DNA of 14,796 bases from an uncultured Lachnospiraceae bacterium (GCA_958426095.1 CATZYB010000042.1:1-14796); one strand, 5' to 3'. Counted from the first letter of the stretch, positions 1 through 8,046 are shown. Made by a program: numbers and translations. The notes: a model not told the origin generated them from the sequence alone.

Positions 1-919
1 CTTCCACAGTTCCGCTGAAAATAACGCCGTCGATCAGGAACTGGACCCGGCTGACTCCAGTCATCTGGGTCAGCGTGTTGACCACAGAATAAATATTCAG
101 TTCAAAGCTCTGCCCATTGACCCGTTCGAGAAATGTTCGGTTTAAATCCACATAGCAAATATCTTCCCTGATATTTACCTTATAGACCACCGTATCCGGT
201 GATAAGGACGGTTTCAGCCCCTTTGTGATCGGTCCGGAAATCAGGCTGTTCACAAGGGCAGTTTCCAAATTGATCTTACTTAAATATTTTATAATGACAT
301 CCTCAGCCTGAAGCTTTGTTCCATCTTCACTGACAAAGTACATAGTCACATAGTCTTCACGGACATATTCCATATTACCGCTGATATTATCAATAAAATC
401 CCTGCCCCGCATCATCATCAGACTGCCATCCTCTGTCGTCATCGGTGTATTTCCAATAATAAAAGCCACATATTGGATTTCATCGCTGAACTGTGTCAGC
501 GTCTTTACGATCGCTGCCCGGGTCAATATCTCTCTGGCCGCCGGCAATTTATTATACGATTCATTAAAATATAAGGTCGCCAGCCGGTTATTGCTGTCAT
601 AAGTATAATTTTCGACCTGAACATCACCGGAAATCACACTCTTATATGCATTATCCGACGGCGTCTGTTTCATGCCCTCAATGCATTGGCCGATCAGCTC
701 TTCTGCCGATTCGGCCGTCAATTCATAGGCCGCTTTTATGAGCCGTGTTTCGCCAAGATTCATCTGATAGACACCATGAGAAGCCTCCGTCGTTGTAACC
801 TCTGCATCCTCTTCATGACGCCATTTTGCCAAAAGATGCTTCGCTGAATCACAGCCGGTGGACGTCACTGTCACACACAGGCACAGGAACAGAACGGCAA
901 AAAATTTAAATTTTTTCAT
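1..919 (-). CDS. GerMN-domain (GerM/LpqB-like) lipoprotein, 3' end cut by window edge
   Basis: Reading leftward from ATG at 919, the frame stays open for 306 codons to the window edge, so the C-terminus is missing. The N-terminus is a lipoprotein signal: MKKFKFF, a hydrophobic stretch, then a lipobox ending STGC with the acylated Cys at residue 23. The protein is therefore probably tethered outside the membrane. The rest looks like two tandem GerMN domains, roughly residues 60-170 and 190-300. The second contains VYKVNIREDICYVDLNRTF and a following segment with VNTLTQMTGVSRVQFLIDG, both typical of the fold. GerM acts in sporulation and germination in Bacillus. In actinobacteria the GerMN lipoprotein LpqB modulates the kinase MtrB. 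The start overlaps the kinase stop by 14 bases and has a GGAGG ribosome site, so translation is probably coupled to the kinase. A role as an accessory to that kinase is inference. Confidence 0.85.
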   Translation of the reverse strand, partial: MKKFKFFAVLFLCLCVTVTSTGCDSAKHLLAKWRHEEDAEVTTTEASHGVYQMNLGETRLIKAAYELTAESAEELIGQCIEGMKQTPSDNAYKSVISGDVQVENYTYDSNNRLATLYFNESYNKLPAAREILTRAAIVKTLTQFSDEIQYVAFIIGNTPMTTEDGSLMMMRGRDFIDNISGNMEYVREDYVTMYFVSEDGTKLQAEDVIIKYLSKINLETALVNSLISGPITKGLKPSLSPDTVVYKVNIREDICYVDLNRTFLERVNGQSFELNIYSVVNTLTQMTGVSRVQFLIDGVIFSGTVE

Positions 920-2423
920 TTTTCACCCCTCCATTCGCATTTTCATGAACATACTTCAGAGGAATACGCACAACAAAGGTCGAACCTTCATCCTCTTTAC
1001 TTACCACTTTGATCGCGCCATCGTGCATTAATATGATATTTTTGGTAATTGCCAGTCCGAGGCCCGTACCTCCCGTTTCTCTGGACCGGGCCTTATCTAC
1101 CCGATAGAACCGTTCAAAGATCTGATCCTGATATTCTTTAGGAATACCAATACCCGAATCGGTAACTTTCACATAAAAATATTTATGGTCCGCATCCAGG
1201 GATACTTTCACCCAACCGCCGGCCACATTGTATTTAATGCCGTTTTCCACCAGATTGGTAAAGGCCAGATTCATCTTTACCTCGTCACATTCCGCTGAAA
1301 CCTGTCGAAAGCTCTCAAAGACAAGTTCTATATTTCGTTTCGCCGCGATCGGACGCAGACGTTTTAAAATCATTTCCAGCATATCATTGACATTAACCTG
1401 GGATATATTCAGCTCTGCCACCGCTTTATCCATTTTTACCAGAGCGAGCAGATCATTGATGATCTGATTTTCTCTGTCGATTTCCACGACAATATCCTGC
1501 ATAAATTCCTTATACACTTCATTTGGCACATTCTCCTGCATATTGAGAGAATCCGCCAGCACCTTAATGGAAGTGATCGGCGTCTTTAATTCATGGGACA
1601 CATTGGAAACAAACTCCTGCCGGGAATTTTCCACCTTCTGCATCTTTTTGAGCATCATATTAAAAGAATCCGAAATAGTTTTTATTTCTGAAAATCCTCT
1701 CAAATGGATTTCTTCATCAAAATGTCCTTCTGCCATCCGGTCAATCGAATTGGCTACCCGCTTTAAAGGTTTGGTAAAAAGATTTGCGATCACCAACGAC
1801 AATAAAATACAAAGTCCGACCAGGGCCGTCGTAATACCATTATAAGAACGTCCGATGGAATCACAGGTTTTTTGAATATCCAAAGTCGAGGAATAAAACA
1901 AAATAACCCCGAGGATCTGACTTTTATCCTCTGTTGTGATCGGCACTGCCAGCTCCAGCATTCCGTCTTCTTTATTATAATTTTTAACACTTTCCCCGCC
2001 CATGGCCTGAATGGTTTCATTGGATATGGAGATCAGCCCATCCAACGTGGAATACGTATCTTTTATAATATTGTAATGATTATCAAGAATCAATATCCGG
2101 CCATTATACATGGTAGCGCTCTGATTCATATCCGCATGGACAATCTCCATGTTTTCGCCTTTAAAATAGTTGCTTCGGACAATCTGGTTTGATAGAATCA
2201 GTGCATAATTTGAAAGTTCACCTACCCGCCGAGTACGGAGCTGAGCCTCGATATTATTCAATGCAACCAGCCGCATAATAAATAAAGGGCTGATAGTTAC
2301 CGCTATCAGGGCAACTACCAACCATAAACGCATACTGTATAAAAAACCGTTTTTCTTCTTTGTTTTTTTAATTCTGGAAGAAATAACCAACACCCCATTT
2401 TGTATGTATATACCGTGGCTCAC
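906..2423 (-). CDS. Two-TM HAMP sensor histidine kinase
   Basis: Membrane histidine kinase of 505 residues, partner of the response regulator encoded just upstream. Order of parts: basic N-terminus; TM1 about 33-53; extracytoplasmic sensor about 55-195; TM2 about 197-216; HAMP about 215-267; H-box FVSNVSHELKTP with phospho-acceptor His277; N-box with Asn394; G1 box DSGIGIP 422-428; F-box around FERFYRVDKARS; G2 box GTGLGLA 452-458. There is no PAS domain, unlike WalK/YycG. The sensor domain has no recognisable family and could be Cache-like. The start is uncertain. The GTG at 2423 overlaps the regulator gene by 56 bases and has no clear ribosome site; a GTG at 2393 or the ATG at 2333 (residue 31, just before TM1) are alternatives. 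The stop overlaps the start of the GerMN lipoprotein gene. The ligand is unknown. Confidence 0.95.
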   Translation of the reverse strand: MSHGIYIQNGVLVISSRIKKTKKKNGFLYSMRLWLVVALIAVTISPLFIMRLVALNNIEAQLRTRRVGELSNYALILSNQIVRSNYFKGENMEIVHADMNQSATMYNGRILILDNHYNIIKDTYSTLDGLISISNETIQAMGGESVKNYNKEDGMLELAVPITTEDKSQILGVILFYSSTLDIQKTCDSIGRSYNGITTALVGLCILLSLVIANLFTKPLKRVANSIDRMAEGHFDEEIHLRGFSEIKTISDSFNMMLKKMQKVENSRQEFVSNVSHELKTPITSIKVLADSLNMQENVPNEVYKEFMQDIVVEIDRENQIINDLLALVKMDKAVAELNISQVNVNDMLEMILKRLRPIAAKRNIELVFESFRQVSAECDEVKMNLAFTNLVENGIKYNVAGGWVKVSLDADHKYFYVKVTDSGIGIPKEYQDQIFERFYRVDKARSRETGGTGLGLAITKNIILMHDGAIKVVSKEDEGSTFVVRIPLKYVHENANGGVKNEKI

Positions 2424-3057
2424 TCGGATTTACTTCTACTTTTTCTCTGAGACGCCGCACATGAACATCCACAGTCCGCACATCTCCAGGATAATCATAA
2501 CCCCATACAAGGTTTAATAAATTCTCTCTGTTGTAAACCTTATTTGGATTCGTAATGAGCAGTTCGAGTAAGTCGAATTCTTTTGCTGTCAGATTTACCT
2601 CTTTATCAGAGATGAATACCCGTCGGCTGTCCAGATCGATCCGCATATCTCCCGAAGTGATCATCCGCGGATTGACGGTCTCTGTTTCTTTGACCCGTGT
2701 CCGGCGCATGATCGCCTTAATACGTGCTTTGACCTCCAAAATATTAAATGGTTTTGTAATATAATCATCGGCGCCGTATTCCAGGCCGAGAATCTTATCC
2801 ATATCATCGCCCTTAGCTGTCAGCATGATAATCGGAACATCCGAAAAATCACGGATCATCTGACACACTTCAAACCCATTCAGTTCAGGAAGCATAACAT
2901 CCAGAAGGATCACATCATAAACATTACTCTGTGCCATTTCTAAAGCCTGGCGCCCATCATAAGCCACTTCTACTTCCATGCCATCCTGCTCCAGACTATA
3001 GCGGATTCCTTTGACAATCAGCTTTTCGTCGTCAACTACAAGTACCTTTTTTGACAT
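2368..3057 (-). CDS. OmpR/PhoB-family response regulator
   Basis: DNA-binding response regulator of 229 residues. The receiver domain (about 1-118) has the acidic pair D9/D10, phospho-acceptor Asp53 (in VILLDVMLP), Thr80 and Lys102, so it should be phosphorylatable. The C-terminal winged helix (about 130-226) carries the recognition helix RTVDVHVRRLREK and ends in the standard GVGYFF wing. I chose the ATG at 3057. It has a GAGG ribosome site eight bases upstream, whereas the GTG at 3066 that would add three residues lies within the ribosome site itself. It begins 10 bases after the stop of the ComEA-like gene and runs into the histidine kinase gene, so the pair is co-transcribed. General similarity to PhoB/PhoP/MtrA is clear, but the target genes cannot be read from the sequence. 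Confidence 0.96.
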   Translation of the reverse strand: MSKKVLVVDDEKLIVKGIRYSLEQDGMEVEVAYDGRQALEMAQSNVYDVILLDVMLPELNGFEVCQMIRDFSDVPIIMLTAKGDDMDKILGLEYGADDYITKPFNILEVKARIKAIMRRTRVKETETVNPRMITSGDMRIDLDSRRVFISDKEVNLTAKEFDLLELLITNPNKVYNRENLLNLVWGYDYPGDVRTVDVHVRRLREKVEVNPSEPRYIHTKWGVGYFFQN

Positions 3058-3067
3058 TTTCTTCACC

Positions 3068-3712
3068 TCAATCTATCGCAATCCGGTCTTTAATCTTTGC
3101 AAAAACGCCTTCTTTAATCCCCGGAACATTCATCAATGCCTCCGGGCTTTCAAAGTCTCCTTCTGCCTGTCTGTATGCCAGAATTGCTTCTGCTTTCGCC
3201 TCTCCAATTCCGGGCAGTGTCATCAATGTCTCTTTCGAAGCACGATTAATATTCACCCGCTGGTCTGAAACATCTCCAGCCTTTTCCGGTTCTTCCGAAA
3301 ATCCTTCCGCATCCTGCATCGTCTCTGCTTCTGCCGCCGACGGAATATAAATCTTCTGACCATCCGCCAATACGGCGGCCAGATTGATTCTGGTCAAATC
3401 CCCTTCTGGAAGAATCCCACCGGCCAGGTCTACCGCCTCAAAAAGACGGCTTCCTGCATCTAACGAATACACGCCCGGCGTCCTTACCTGACCACAGACA
3501 TAAACATAGATTAAATCCTTTAACGTCTCTTTCATCTCCGGACTTTCTGTTATGGGGGTGCTATCCTCCCCGGTCTGCTGTCCGCCCTCTGCAGCTATGC
3601 CGCTCTCTGCTCTCTCGCCGGTTTCCATAAGAATTTCTTCCGACCCACAGGCCGTCATTAATCCCAGAAACAAACAGAAAAATCCAGTCATTATTCTTTG
3701 ACACTTTGACAT
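3068..3712 (-). CDS. ComEA-like SLBB + helix-hairpin-helix lipoprotein
   Basis: Protein of 214 residues, first gene of the two-component operon. Residues 1-22 form a lipoprotein signal (hydrophobic stretch, then LMTAC, Cys22). A low-complexity acidic linker reaches about residue 65. Residues 68-124 form an SLBB-type domain (VYVCGQVRTPGVYSL through GQKIYIPS). After a second acidic linker, residues 152-212 hold the paired helix-hairpin-helix of ComEA, with hairpins LPGIGEAKAEAIL (166-178) and VPGIKEGVFAKI (196-207). ComEA binds incoming DNA outside the membrane during transformation; this layout predicts an extracytoplasmic DNA-binding protein held by lipid instead of a TM helix. The frame extends to an ATG at 3757, but I prefer 3712. 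It has an AGGAAGG ribosome site, restores a proper signal peptide, and the predicted transcription start (about 3755) falls inside the longer version. No comEC or other competence gene is adjacent. Confidence 0.85.
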   Translation of the reverse strand: MSKCQRIMTGFFCLFLGLMTACGSEEILMETGERAESGIAAEGGQQTGEDSTPITESPEMKETLKDLIYVYVCGQVRTPGVYSLDAGSRLFEAVDLAGGILPEGDLTRINLAAVLADGQKIYIPSAAEAETMQDAEGFSEEPEKAGDVSDQRVNINRASKETLMTLPGIGEAKAEAILAYRQAEGDFESPEALMNVPGIKEGVFAKIKDRIAID

Positions 3713-3761
3713 CCTATCCTTCCTTTCGAACAGGAATGTCAATAAAAACCTACACATATTT

Positions 3762-3790
3762 ATTTTATCGAAAACCCAAAAGTATTACAA
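3762..3790 (-). promoter_or_regulatory. Sigma-A promoter of the comEA-like/two-component operon
   Basis: On the minus strand a TTGTAA -35 (3785-3790) and a TAAAAT -10 (3762-3767) are separated by exactly 17 bases. The predicted start is near 3755, giving a leader of about 43 bases before the ATG at 3712. No other good promoter was found before the response regulator gene. Not experimentally shown. Confidence 0.6.
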
Positions 3791-3835
3791 TATGTTTTTG
3801 AAATATTTACGGTTTTTTTAAACGACAAAATTTTT

Positions 3836-3859
3836 ATGATTTCGACGATCAGAAATCAT
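3836..3859 (-). other. AT-rich hairpin at the end of the YdcZ-like gene
   Basis: ATGATTTC (3836-3843) and GAAATCAT (3852-3859) form a perfect 8-bp inverted repeat with an 8-base loop that overlaps the TGA stop of the transporter gene. On the minus strand it is followed by AAAAATTTTG and not by a U-run, so it is not a classical intrinsic terminator. It may stabilise the 3' end or weakly terminate. Confidence 0.3.
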
Positions 3860-4290
3860 GACTGCCATTTGAAAATAAAAATTCCGGCCACTGCGACGAC
3901 CATACCAAGCAGCTTGGACCATTGAAAATCCACCTTTTCCATGCCAAAAAGTCCAAAAAGCTCGATCAGATAAGCCACGGCCAGCTGGGCTACGACGATG
4001 GTCAGTGCAGATTTTGCCGGACCAAGCTGTTTCATACTCAAAATGACTGTCAGCGTAATAAAAGCCCCGATCACGCCGCCGAAAAGCATATATTTTGAAT
4101 CTACCTGAAACAATGTTCCAAAGGACTGCCGCTCCTTAATGAGCCATGCGCCCAGACATACTGCCAGCGCCGTTCCCTGTACCCAGCTATTTGCCACCCA
4201 CAGGCTCGTCTGCTTCGTCACCCCCGTATTAAATACTCCCTGAATACTCATTAATGCCCCTGAAATTAAAGCAATGATCCATCCCCACAT
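3856..4290 (-). CDS. YdcZ/DUF606-type DMT-superfamily membrane protein
   Basis: Small integral membrane protein of 144 residues with about five hydrophobic helices. It fits the YdcZ (DUF606) family of the drug/metabolite transporter superfamily, whose members are about 140-150 residues, roughly half an EamA transporter. Family-like features are the N-terminal pattern with SIQGVFNTGVTKQT, a central GGVIGAF segment, and a C-terminal helix ending IFIFKWQS. Half-size members usually work as dimers. The substrate is unknown. The ATG at 4290 has an AGGAGAG ribosome site. The gene is flanked upstream by the terminator of the sugar operon and stands alone, so it is probably transcribed from its own promoter near 4320. 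Confidence 0.82.
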   Translation of the reverse strand: MWGWIIALISGALMSIQGVFNTGVTKQTSLWVANSWVQGTALAVCLGAWLIKERQSFGTLFQVDSKYMLFGGVIGAFITLTVILSMKQLGPAKSALTIVVAQLAVAYLIELFGLFGMEKVDFQWSKLLGMVVAVAGIFIFKWQS

Positions 4291-4319
4291 CGATCCATCT
4301 CTCCTGTTCTTTTTTCCTT

Positions 4320-4325
4320 AGTATA
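4320..4325 (-). promoter_or_regulatory. Possible -10 element for the YdcZ-like gene
   Basis: Minus-strand TATACT (4320-4325), preceded by TGTA, lies about 30 bases upstream of the ATG at 4290, so the leader would be about 23 bases. No recognisable -35 is found at 16-18 bases spacing, so this is a weak call based mainly on position just beyond the upstream terminator. Confidence 0.3.
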
Positions 4326-4360
4326 TACAGAAAAAATTTCTTTATTCTCTGATCTTAAAA

Positions 4361-4414
4361 CAGAAAAACAGCTCTGAAAGGAATGTTTTTACCTCATTCA
4401 AAATCAAAGCTGTT
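4361..4414 (-). terminator. Intrinsic terminator of the polyol operon
   Basis: On the minus strand, right after the HAD phosphatase stop, AACAGCTTTGA (4404-4414) pairs with TCAGAGCTGTT (4367-4377) in an 11-bp stem with one G-U. A small inner stem, GAATG/CATTC (4381-4385 with 4395-4399), lies inside the loop. A U-run (4364-4368, then more U) follows. This ends the SDR-kinase-transporter-phosphatase transcript. Confidence 0.75.
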
Positions 4415-4430
4415 CTCCTCTTTTACATAT

Positions 4431-5102
4431 TTAATTGGTGATAAATCCTTTTCGGAGCATCTCTTCTATTTCATCACGGGCCTGTAATAAATCCGGACAT
4501 ATTTTGGAACATATGAACCGTATCTCTTCGCTTGGTTTTATCAGATCCGGGACCATAATTGTAAAGCATCCGGCCGAATATCCGGCCCTTACGCCATTTT
4601 CGCTGTCCTCAAATACGAAACACTCTTCTGCCTTACATCCGATTTTTTTAGCTGCAAGCAGGAATATATCCGGTGACGGCTTTCCGCTTTTTACTTCCGA
4701 ACCACTGACAATTTCAGAAAAATAGCCCCTCGTACTACTTTTAAAAAGGTTTGATTCAATCTGCTGTACCGAACTGCTGCTTGCAACGGCAATCGGCATG
4801 CCAAGTCTGCGAAAATACTCTAATATCTCATATACACCTTTTTTCACAGGAACATGAAGATCAAGTTTCTCTTTCATCCGTTCCATACATGCTTCGATCA
4901 CAACAGAACCATTGGAAACATGATAATATTTTTCAACAACCTGCTTCATCCGTTCCCCATTTGTCCCGGATATTTCCATAACAAAACGATTTCCGAGGCT
5001 GACGCCATACTCTGCGGCCAGTTCTCCCCATGTTTTCTGGTAGAGCCTTTCCGTGTCAAAAAGTACGCCATCCATGTCAAAGATCGCTCCTTTACATTTC
5101 AT
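4431..5102 (-). CDS. HAD-superfamily phosphatase (beta-phosphoglucomutase-like)
   Basis: Cytoplasmic HAD hydrolase of 223 residues, subfamily I with a helical cap after motif I. Motif I is DMDGVLFDT with nucleophile Asp9 and acid/base Asp11. Motif II is ASSSS with Ser108. Motif III is SGKPSPDIF with Lys141. Motif IV is FEDSENG with Glu165/Asp166 for Mg2+. All catalytic residues are present. It resembles both phosphosugar phosphatases and beta-phosphoglucomutases, and sequence reading cannot separate these. As last gene of a sugar kinase operon it may dephosphorylate excess or dead-end sugar phosphates; this is inference. Its ATG overlaps the last codons of the transporter gene by 11 bases, so it is translationally coupled. 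Confidence 0.9.
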   Translation of the reverse strand: MKCKGAIFDMDGVLFDTERLYQKTWGELAAEYGVSLGNRFVMEISGTNGERMKQVVEKYYHVSNGSVVIEACMERMKEKLDLHVPVKKGVYEILEYFRRLGMPIAVASSSSVQQIESNLFKSSTRGYFSEIVSGSEVKSGKPSPDIFLLAAKKIGCKAEECFVFEDSENGVRAGYSAGCFTIMVPDLIKPSEEIRFICSKICPDLLQARDEIEEMLRKGFITN

Positions 5103-6423
5103 CCGCCATTTTCCTCCTTCGGTTTTCCAATTCCAGGGTCATCTCCCCGCGGATACTATCCAGCTTATAGAAATATGTCAGTACGGCAATAAATAAGCAT
5201 AATACAATCGGAATCCAGATAAAACATATTTCAATATAGGAAAGCGCCTTTTCCGTCTGAACGGCATTGGCAACATATCCTCCATTCTTTAAGAATACAC
5301 CAATAATAAAGCTTGTCAATCCCATTCCGCCTTTTACAAAAAATCCCTGGAATGCGGCAATCAGGCCGGAGACACTGGCATTCTTTTTATATTCCGAATA
5401 ATCTATAACATCCGGCTGCATGGCAAATGTAATTCCAAAGATACCGTATATTCCAAGCCCGGTGATCACCAAACCGGCCAGCAGGCAAAAGGCTGAATTC
5501 CTTCCTACAAAAATCAGCAGATCTCCTGCTATGTACAGGGCAACGCTAAAGAACATCAGATTTTTCTTACTAAATTTCTTTTCAAGAGCCGGAAGAAGAA
5601 GCAGCATCGGAAGACCGGAAAGAATTCCGAGAATTCCCACTAAAGACAGCCAATCCGTCCGGTTCAGATTGTATTTAAAGTAATAAATGACCGTCGTACT
5701 CCGAACGACATACAGTGAAAAGTAAAACAAATTCAGCAAAAACAGCACCCAGGCCTGGCCTGTCAGTCCTTTAAAATCTTCGATGATCGAGCTGTGTTTC
5801 TGACTGACAGAAGGAGGGACGACTTCCTTCGTACTCGCAAAAGTTATAAAGAAAATGAACATTGCCGCAATTCCATAAATAGTCATTGTGACAAGATATC
5901 CTTTGGCCTCATTACCCTTTCCAAAAAATTGAACCAGGGGCGACGTGATCGACATAACTATAGCCGTTCCGGCCATCGCGCATACCATCCGTGTCGACAC
6001 TAAAATATCCCTCTCATGGACATCGGATGTAAGTCTCGGAACAATCGTATTCAACGGAATATTTACAACTGTATATGCGGTACAGAGTAAACAGTAAGTC
6101 ACATAGGCCCACACCAGCTTTCCTGAGCTTCCGAGATCAGGAATATAAAATGTCAAAAAAGTAAATACAGCAAATGGCACGGCTCCAAAGAGGAAATACG
6201 GTCTTCCCTGCCCCCATTTTGTATGTGTTCTGTCAACGATCAGTCCCATTCCCGTCATTGCATCAATAAATTTCGTCACCAGCATCATTGTACCTGCTGC
6301 GGCAGCAGTAATTCCATAGACATCCGTATAAAAAACCATTAGATAAGACGCCATCGTACTAAAAACAAGATTGCATCCCAAATCCCCGATACCATACCCT
6401 ATACGTTTTCCCCATTTTCTCAT
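5092..6423 (-). CDS. GPH-family (MelB-like) sugar/polyol symporter of the MFS
   Basis: Membrane carrier of 443 residues with about 12 hydrophobic helices. It belongs to the glycoside-pentoside-hexuronide:cation symporter family, shown by the N-terminal GYGIGDLGCNLVF pattern (Asp14), by DAMTGMGLIVDRT (54-66) and by the GQGRPYFLFG loop (71-80). It should import the substrate used by the neighbouring dehydrogenase and kinase. An oddity is that the usual MelB-type pattern D-A-x-x-D-P-x-x-G is two residues shorter here. Asp54 (equivalent to MelB Asp55) is kept, but the second cation-binding Asp (MelB Asp59) and the next residue are missing. Ion coupling may thus differ. The AAGGAG ribosome site overlaps the stop codon of the kinase gene 10 bases upstream, and the phosphatase gene overlaps its end. 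Confidence 0.9.
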   Translation of the reverse strand: MRKWGKRIGYGIGDLGCNLVFSTMASYLMVFYTDVYGITAAAAGTMMLVTKFIDAMTGMGLIVDRTHTKWGQGRPYFLFGAVPFAVFTFLTFYIPDLGSSGKLVWAYVTYCLLCTAYTVVNIPLNTIVPRLTSDVHERDILVSTRMVCAMAGTAIVMSITSPLVQFFGKGNEAKGYLVTMTIYGIAAMFIFFITFASTKEVVPPSVSQKHSSIIEDFKGLTGQAWVLFLLNLFYFSLYVVRSTTVIYYFKYNLNRTDWLSLVGILGILSGLPMLLLLPALEKKFSKKNLMFFSVALYIAGDLLIFVGRNSAFCLLAGLVITGLGIYGIFGITFAMQPDVIDYSEYKKNASVSGLIAAFQGFFVKGGMGLTSFIIGVFLKNGGYVANAVQTEKALSYIEICFIWIPIVLCLFIAVLTYFYKLDSIRGEMTLELENRRRKMADEM

Positions 6424-6433
6424 ATTGTTCTCC

Positions 6434-8029
6434 TTACCAGTTCATCATTTCAATAGCACACTTTTCAATGGAAAGTCCTGCTTTGTATCGCTCCATAAAT
6501 ACCTTGAAGCCCTCAACGTCCTCTTCATATGGCATCAGAGTTTCCCCGGATAATCCTTCAAAAACTCTTGTTTCAAGATAATCCTCCAGCTTTTCACCGG
6601 AGTTTTTGTCAACCATAAATGCGGCAAGCAAAGCAATGCCCCAGGCCCCGCCTTCGCTGGCCGTATCCATCACCGTCACCGGCGCATTGACCGCGGCCGC
6701 CAGGTATCTCTGTCCGACGCCTTTTGTTTTAAAGAAACCTCCGTGACCCATGATACGCTCGACCTTCACTTTTTCATTTTCTGTAAGAATATCCATTCCC
6801 ATTTTAACTGCACCCAGAGATGTATAGAGATGAACCCTCATAAAGTTTGCAAGGTTAAATCTGCTTTCTGCGGTACGTAAAAATGCAAGACGGCCTTCAT
6901 TGATCATCGTAATATTTTCACCAGAATAATAGCCATAAGCGAGAAGTCCGCCGCAATCGTTATCGCCTTTCAGGGATTGCGTATAAAGTTTTTCAAACAA
7001 CGTACCTGTATCGGCCTGTATGCCCATCAGACTGCAGAATTCCCCAAACAGTCCTACCCAGGCATTCAAATCTGAAGTTCCATTATTTGCATGAGACATG
7101 GCGCACGGAAATCCCGTCGGTGTTGTGACCATATCAATCTCACGATAAACCTTACTCAACTGTTTTTCCAATACGATCATTGCAAAAGTACTTGTCCCGG
7201 CAGACACATTTCCCGTTCCCGGGGCAACAGAATTCGTTGCTGTCATTCCCGTTCCCGCATCTCCTTCCGGAGGGCACATCGGGATTCCGGCCCGGAGCGT
7301 TCCTGTCTCATCAAGGAATTTGGCGCCGGCTTCTGTCAAAACGCCTGCATTTTCACCTGCGACAAGAACTTTTGGGAAAATATCTCTGATTTTCCATGAA
7401 TATCCATAAGGTTCCAGCAACGTATCAAATTTATTGATCATGCCTTCATCGTAATCATGCGTATCCGAATCAATCGGAAATATCCCCGACGCATCGCCAA
7501 TTCCTATCACCCTTTGCCCGGTGAGCTTCCAGTGGATATATCCGCTCAGTGTAGAAACATAATCAAGATTCTCAACATGTTCCTCCCGGTCCAAAATCCG
7601 CTGATACAAATGGGCAACCGTCCAGCGCAGCGGAATATTAAAATTGAAAAGCTCCGTCAGCTCGTCCGCTGCTTCCTGGGTATTCGTATTTCTCCATGTC
7701 TGAAATGGCGCAACCTGACATCCGTCTTTGTCCAATGCCATATATCCGTGCATCATCGCGCTGACGCCAATCGCACCGATATTTTCCAGCGTCACACCGT
7801 ATTTTTTCTCCACATCTTCCCTTAATGAACGATAGCAGTGACGAAGCCCTGTGTGGATTTCTTCCAAACTGTACGTCCAGATATTATCAATAAAAGAGTT
7901 TTCCCAGTCGTGGATACCCACAGCCAGAACATTTCCACGAAAATCAATCAGAACGCCTTTGATCCTGGTAGAACCAAGTTCAATACCGAGAGCCGTTTGC
8001 CCGTTTATAATCAATTCTTTTGTATTCAT
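6434..8029 (-). CDS. FGGY-family carbohydrate kinase (ketopentose kinase likely)
   Basis: ATP-dependent sugar kinase of 531 residues, somewhat longer than typical xylulokinases (about 480-510). The first FGGY domain starts with a phosphate-binding loop GIELGSTRIK (15-24). It has a xylulokinase-like MHGYMALD (93-100), then TWRNTNTQEAADEL (111-124). Asp257 in PEGDAGTG is the likely catalytic base. AGTSTF (277-282) and the C-terminal GHGGFFKTKGVG and ASEGGAWGIAL segments form the second, nucleotide-binding domain. From memory the protein resembles a clostridial/Bacteroides group that includes alternative ribulokinases (AraK type), but xylulose, ribulose or another ketose all remain possible. I prefer the ATG at 8029, which has GGAG six bases upstream; the in-frame ATG at 8041 has no ribosome site. 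It follows the SDR gene by 17 bases. Confidence 0.92.
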   Translation of the reverse strand: MNTKELIINGQTALGIELGSTRIKGVLIDFRGNVLAVGIHDWENSFIDNIWTYSLEEIHTGLRHCYRSLREDVEKKYGVTLENIGAIGVSAMMHGYMALDKDGCQVAPFQTWRNTNTQEAADELTELFNFNIPLRWTVAHLYQRILDREEHVENLDYVSTLSGYIHWKLTGQRVIGIGDASGIFPIDSDTHDYDEGMINKFDTLLEPYGYSWKIRDIFPKVLVAGENAGVLTEAGAKFLDETGTLRAGIPMCPPEGDAGTGMTATNSVAPGTGNVSAGTSTFAMIVLEKQLSKVYREIDMVTTPTGFPCAMSHANNGTSDLNAWVGLFGEFCSLMGIQADTGTLFEKLYTQSLKGDNDCGGLLAYGYYSGENITMINEGRLAFLRTAESRFNLANFMRVHLYTSLGAVKMGMDILTENEKVKVERIMGHGGFFKTKGVGQRYLAAAVNAPVTVMDTASEGGAWGIALLAAFMVDKNSGEKLEDYLETRVFEGLSGETLMPYEEDVEGFKVFMERYKAGLSIEKCAIEMMNW

Positions 8030-8046
8030 ATTTTTCTCCATTCGTT

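Noticed and set aside
1228..2192. Plus-strand open frames of 79-106 codons opposite the histidine kinase gene
   Set aside because: Antisense shadows of a full, motif-complete kinase gene; no ribosome sites or recognisable domains.
3737..3742. Perfect minus-strand TTGACA as a -35 for the comEA-like gene
   Set aside because: The matching -10 would fall on the ribosome site and start codon; no TATAAT-like hexamer is there. The TTGTAA-17-TAAAAT pair upstream is better.
3713..3757. 15-residue N-terminal extension of the ComEA-like protein from the ATG at 3757
   Set aside because: It would bury the signal peptide, lacks a ribosome site, and begins at the predicted transcription start.
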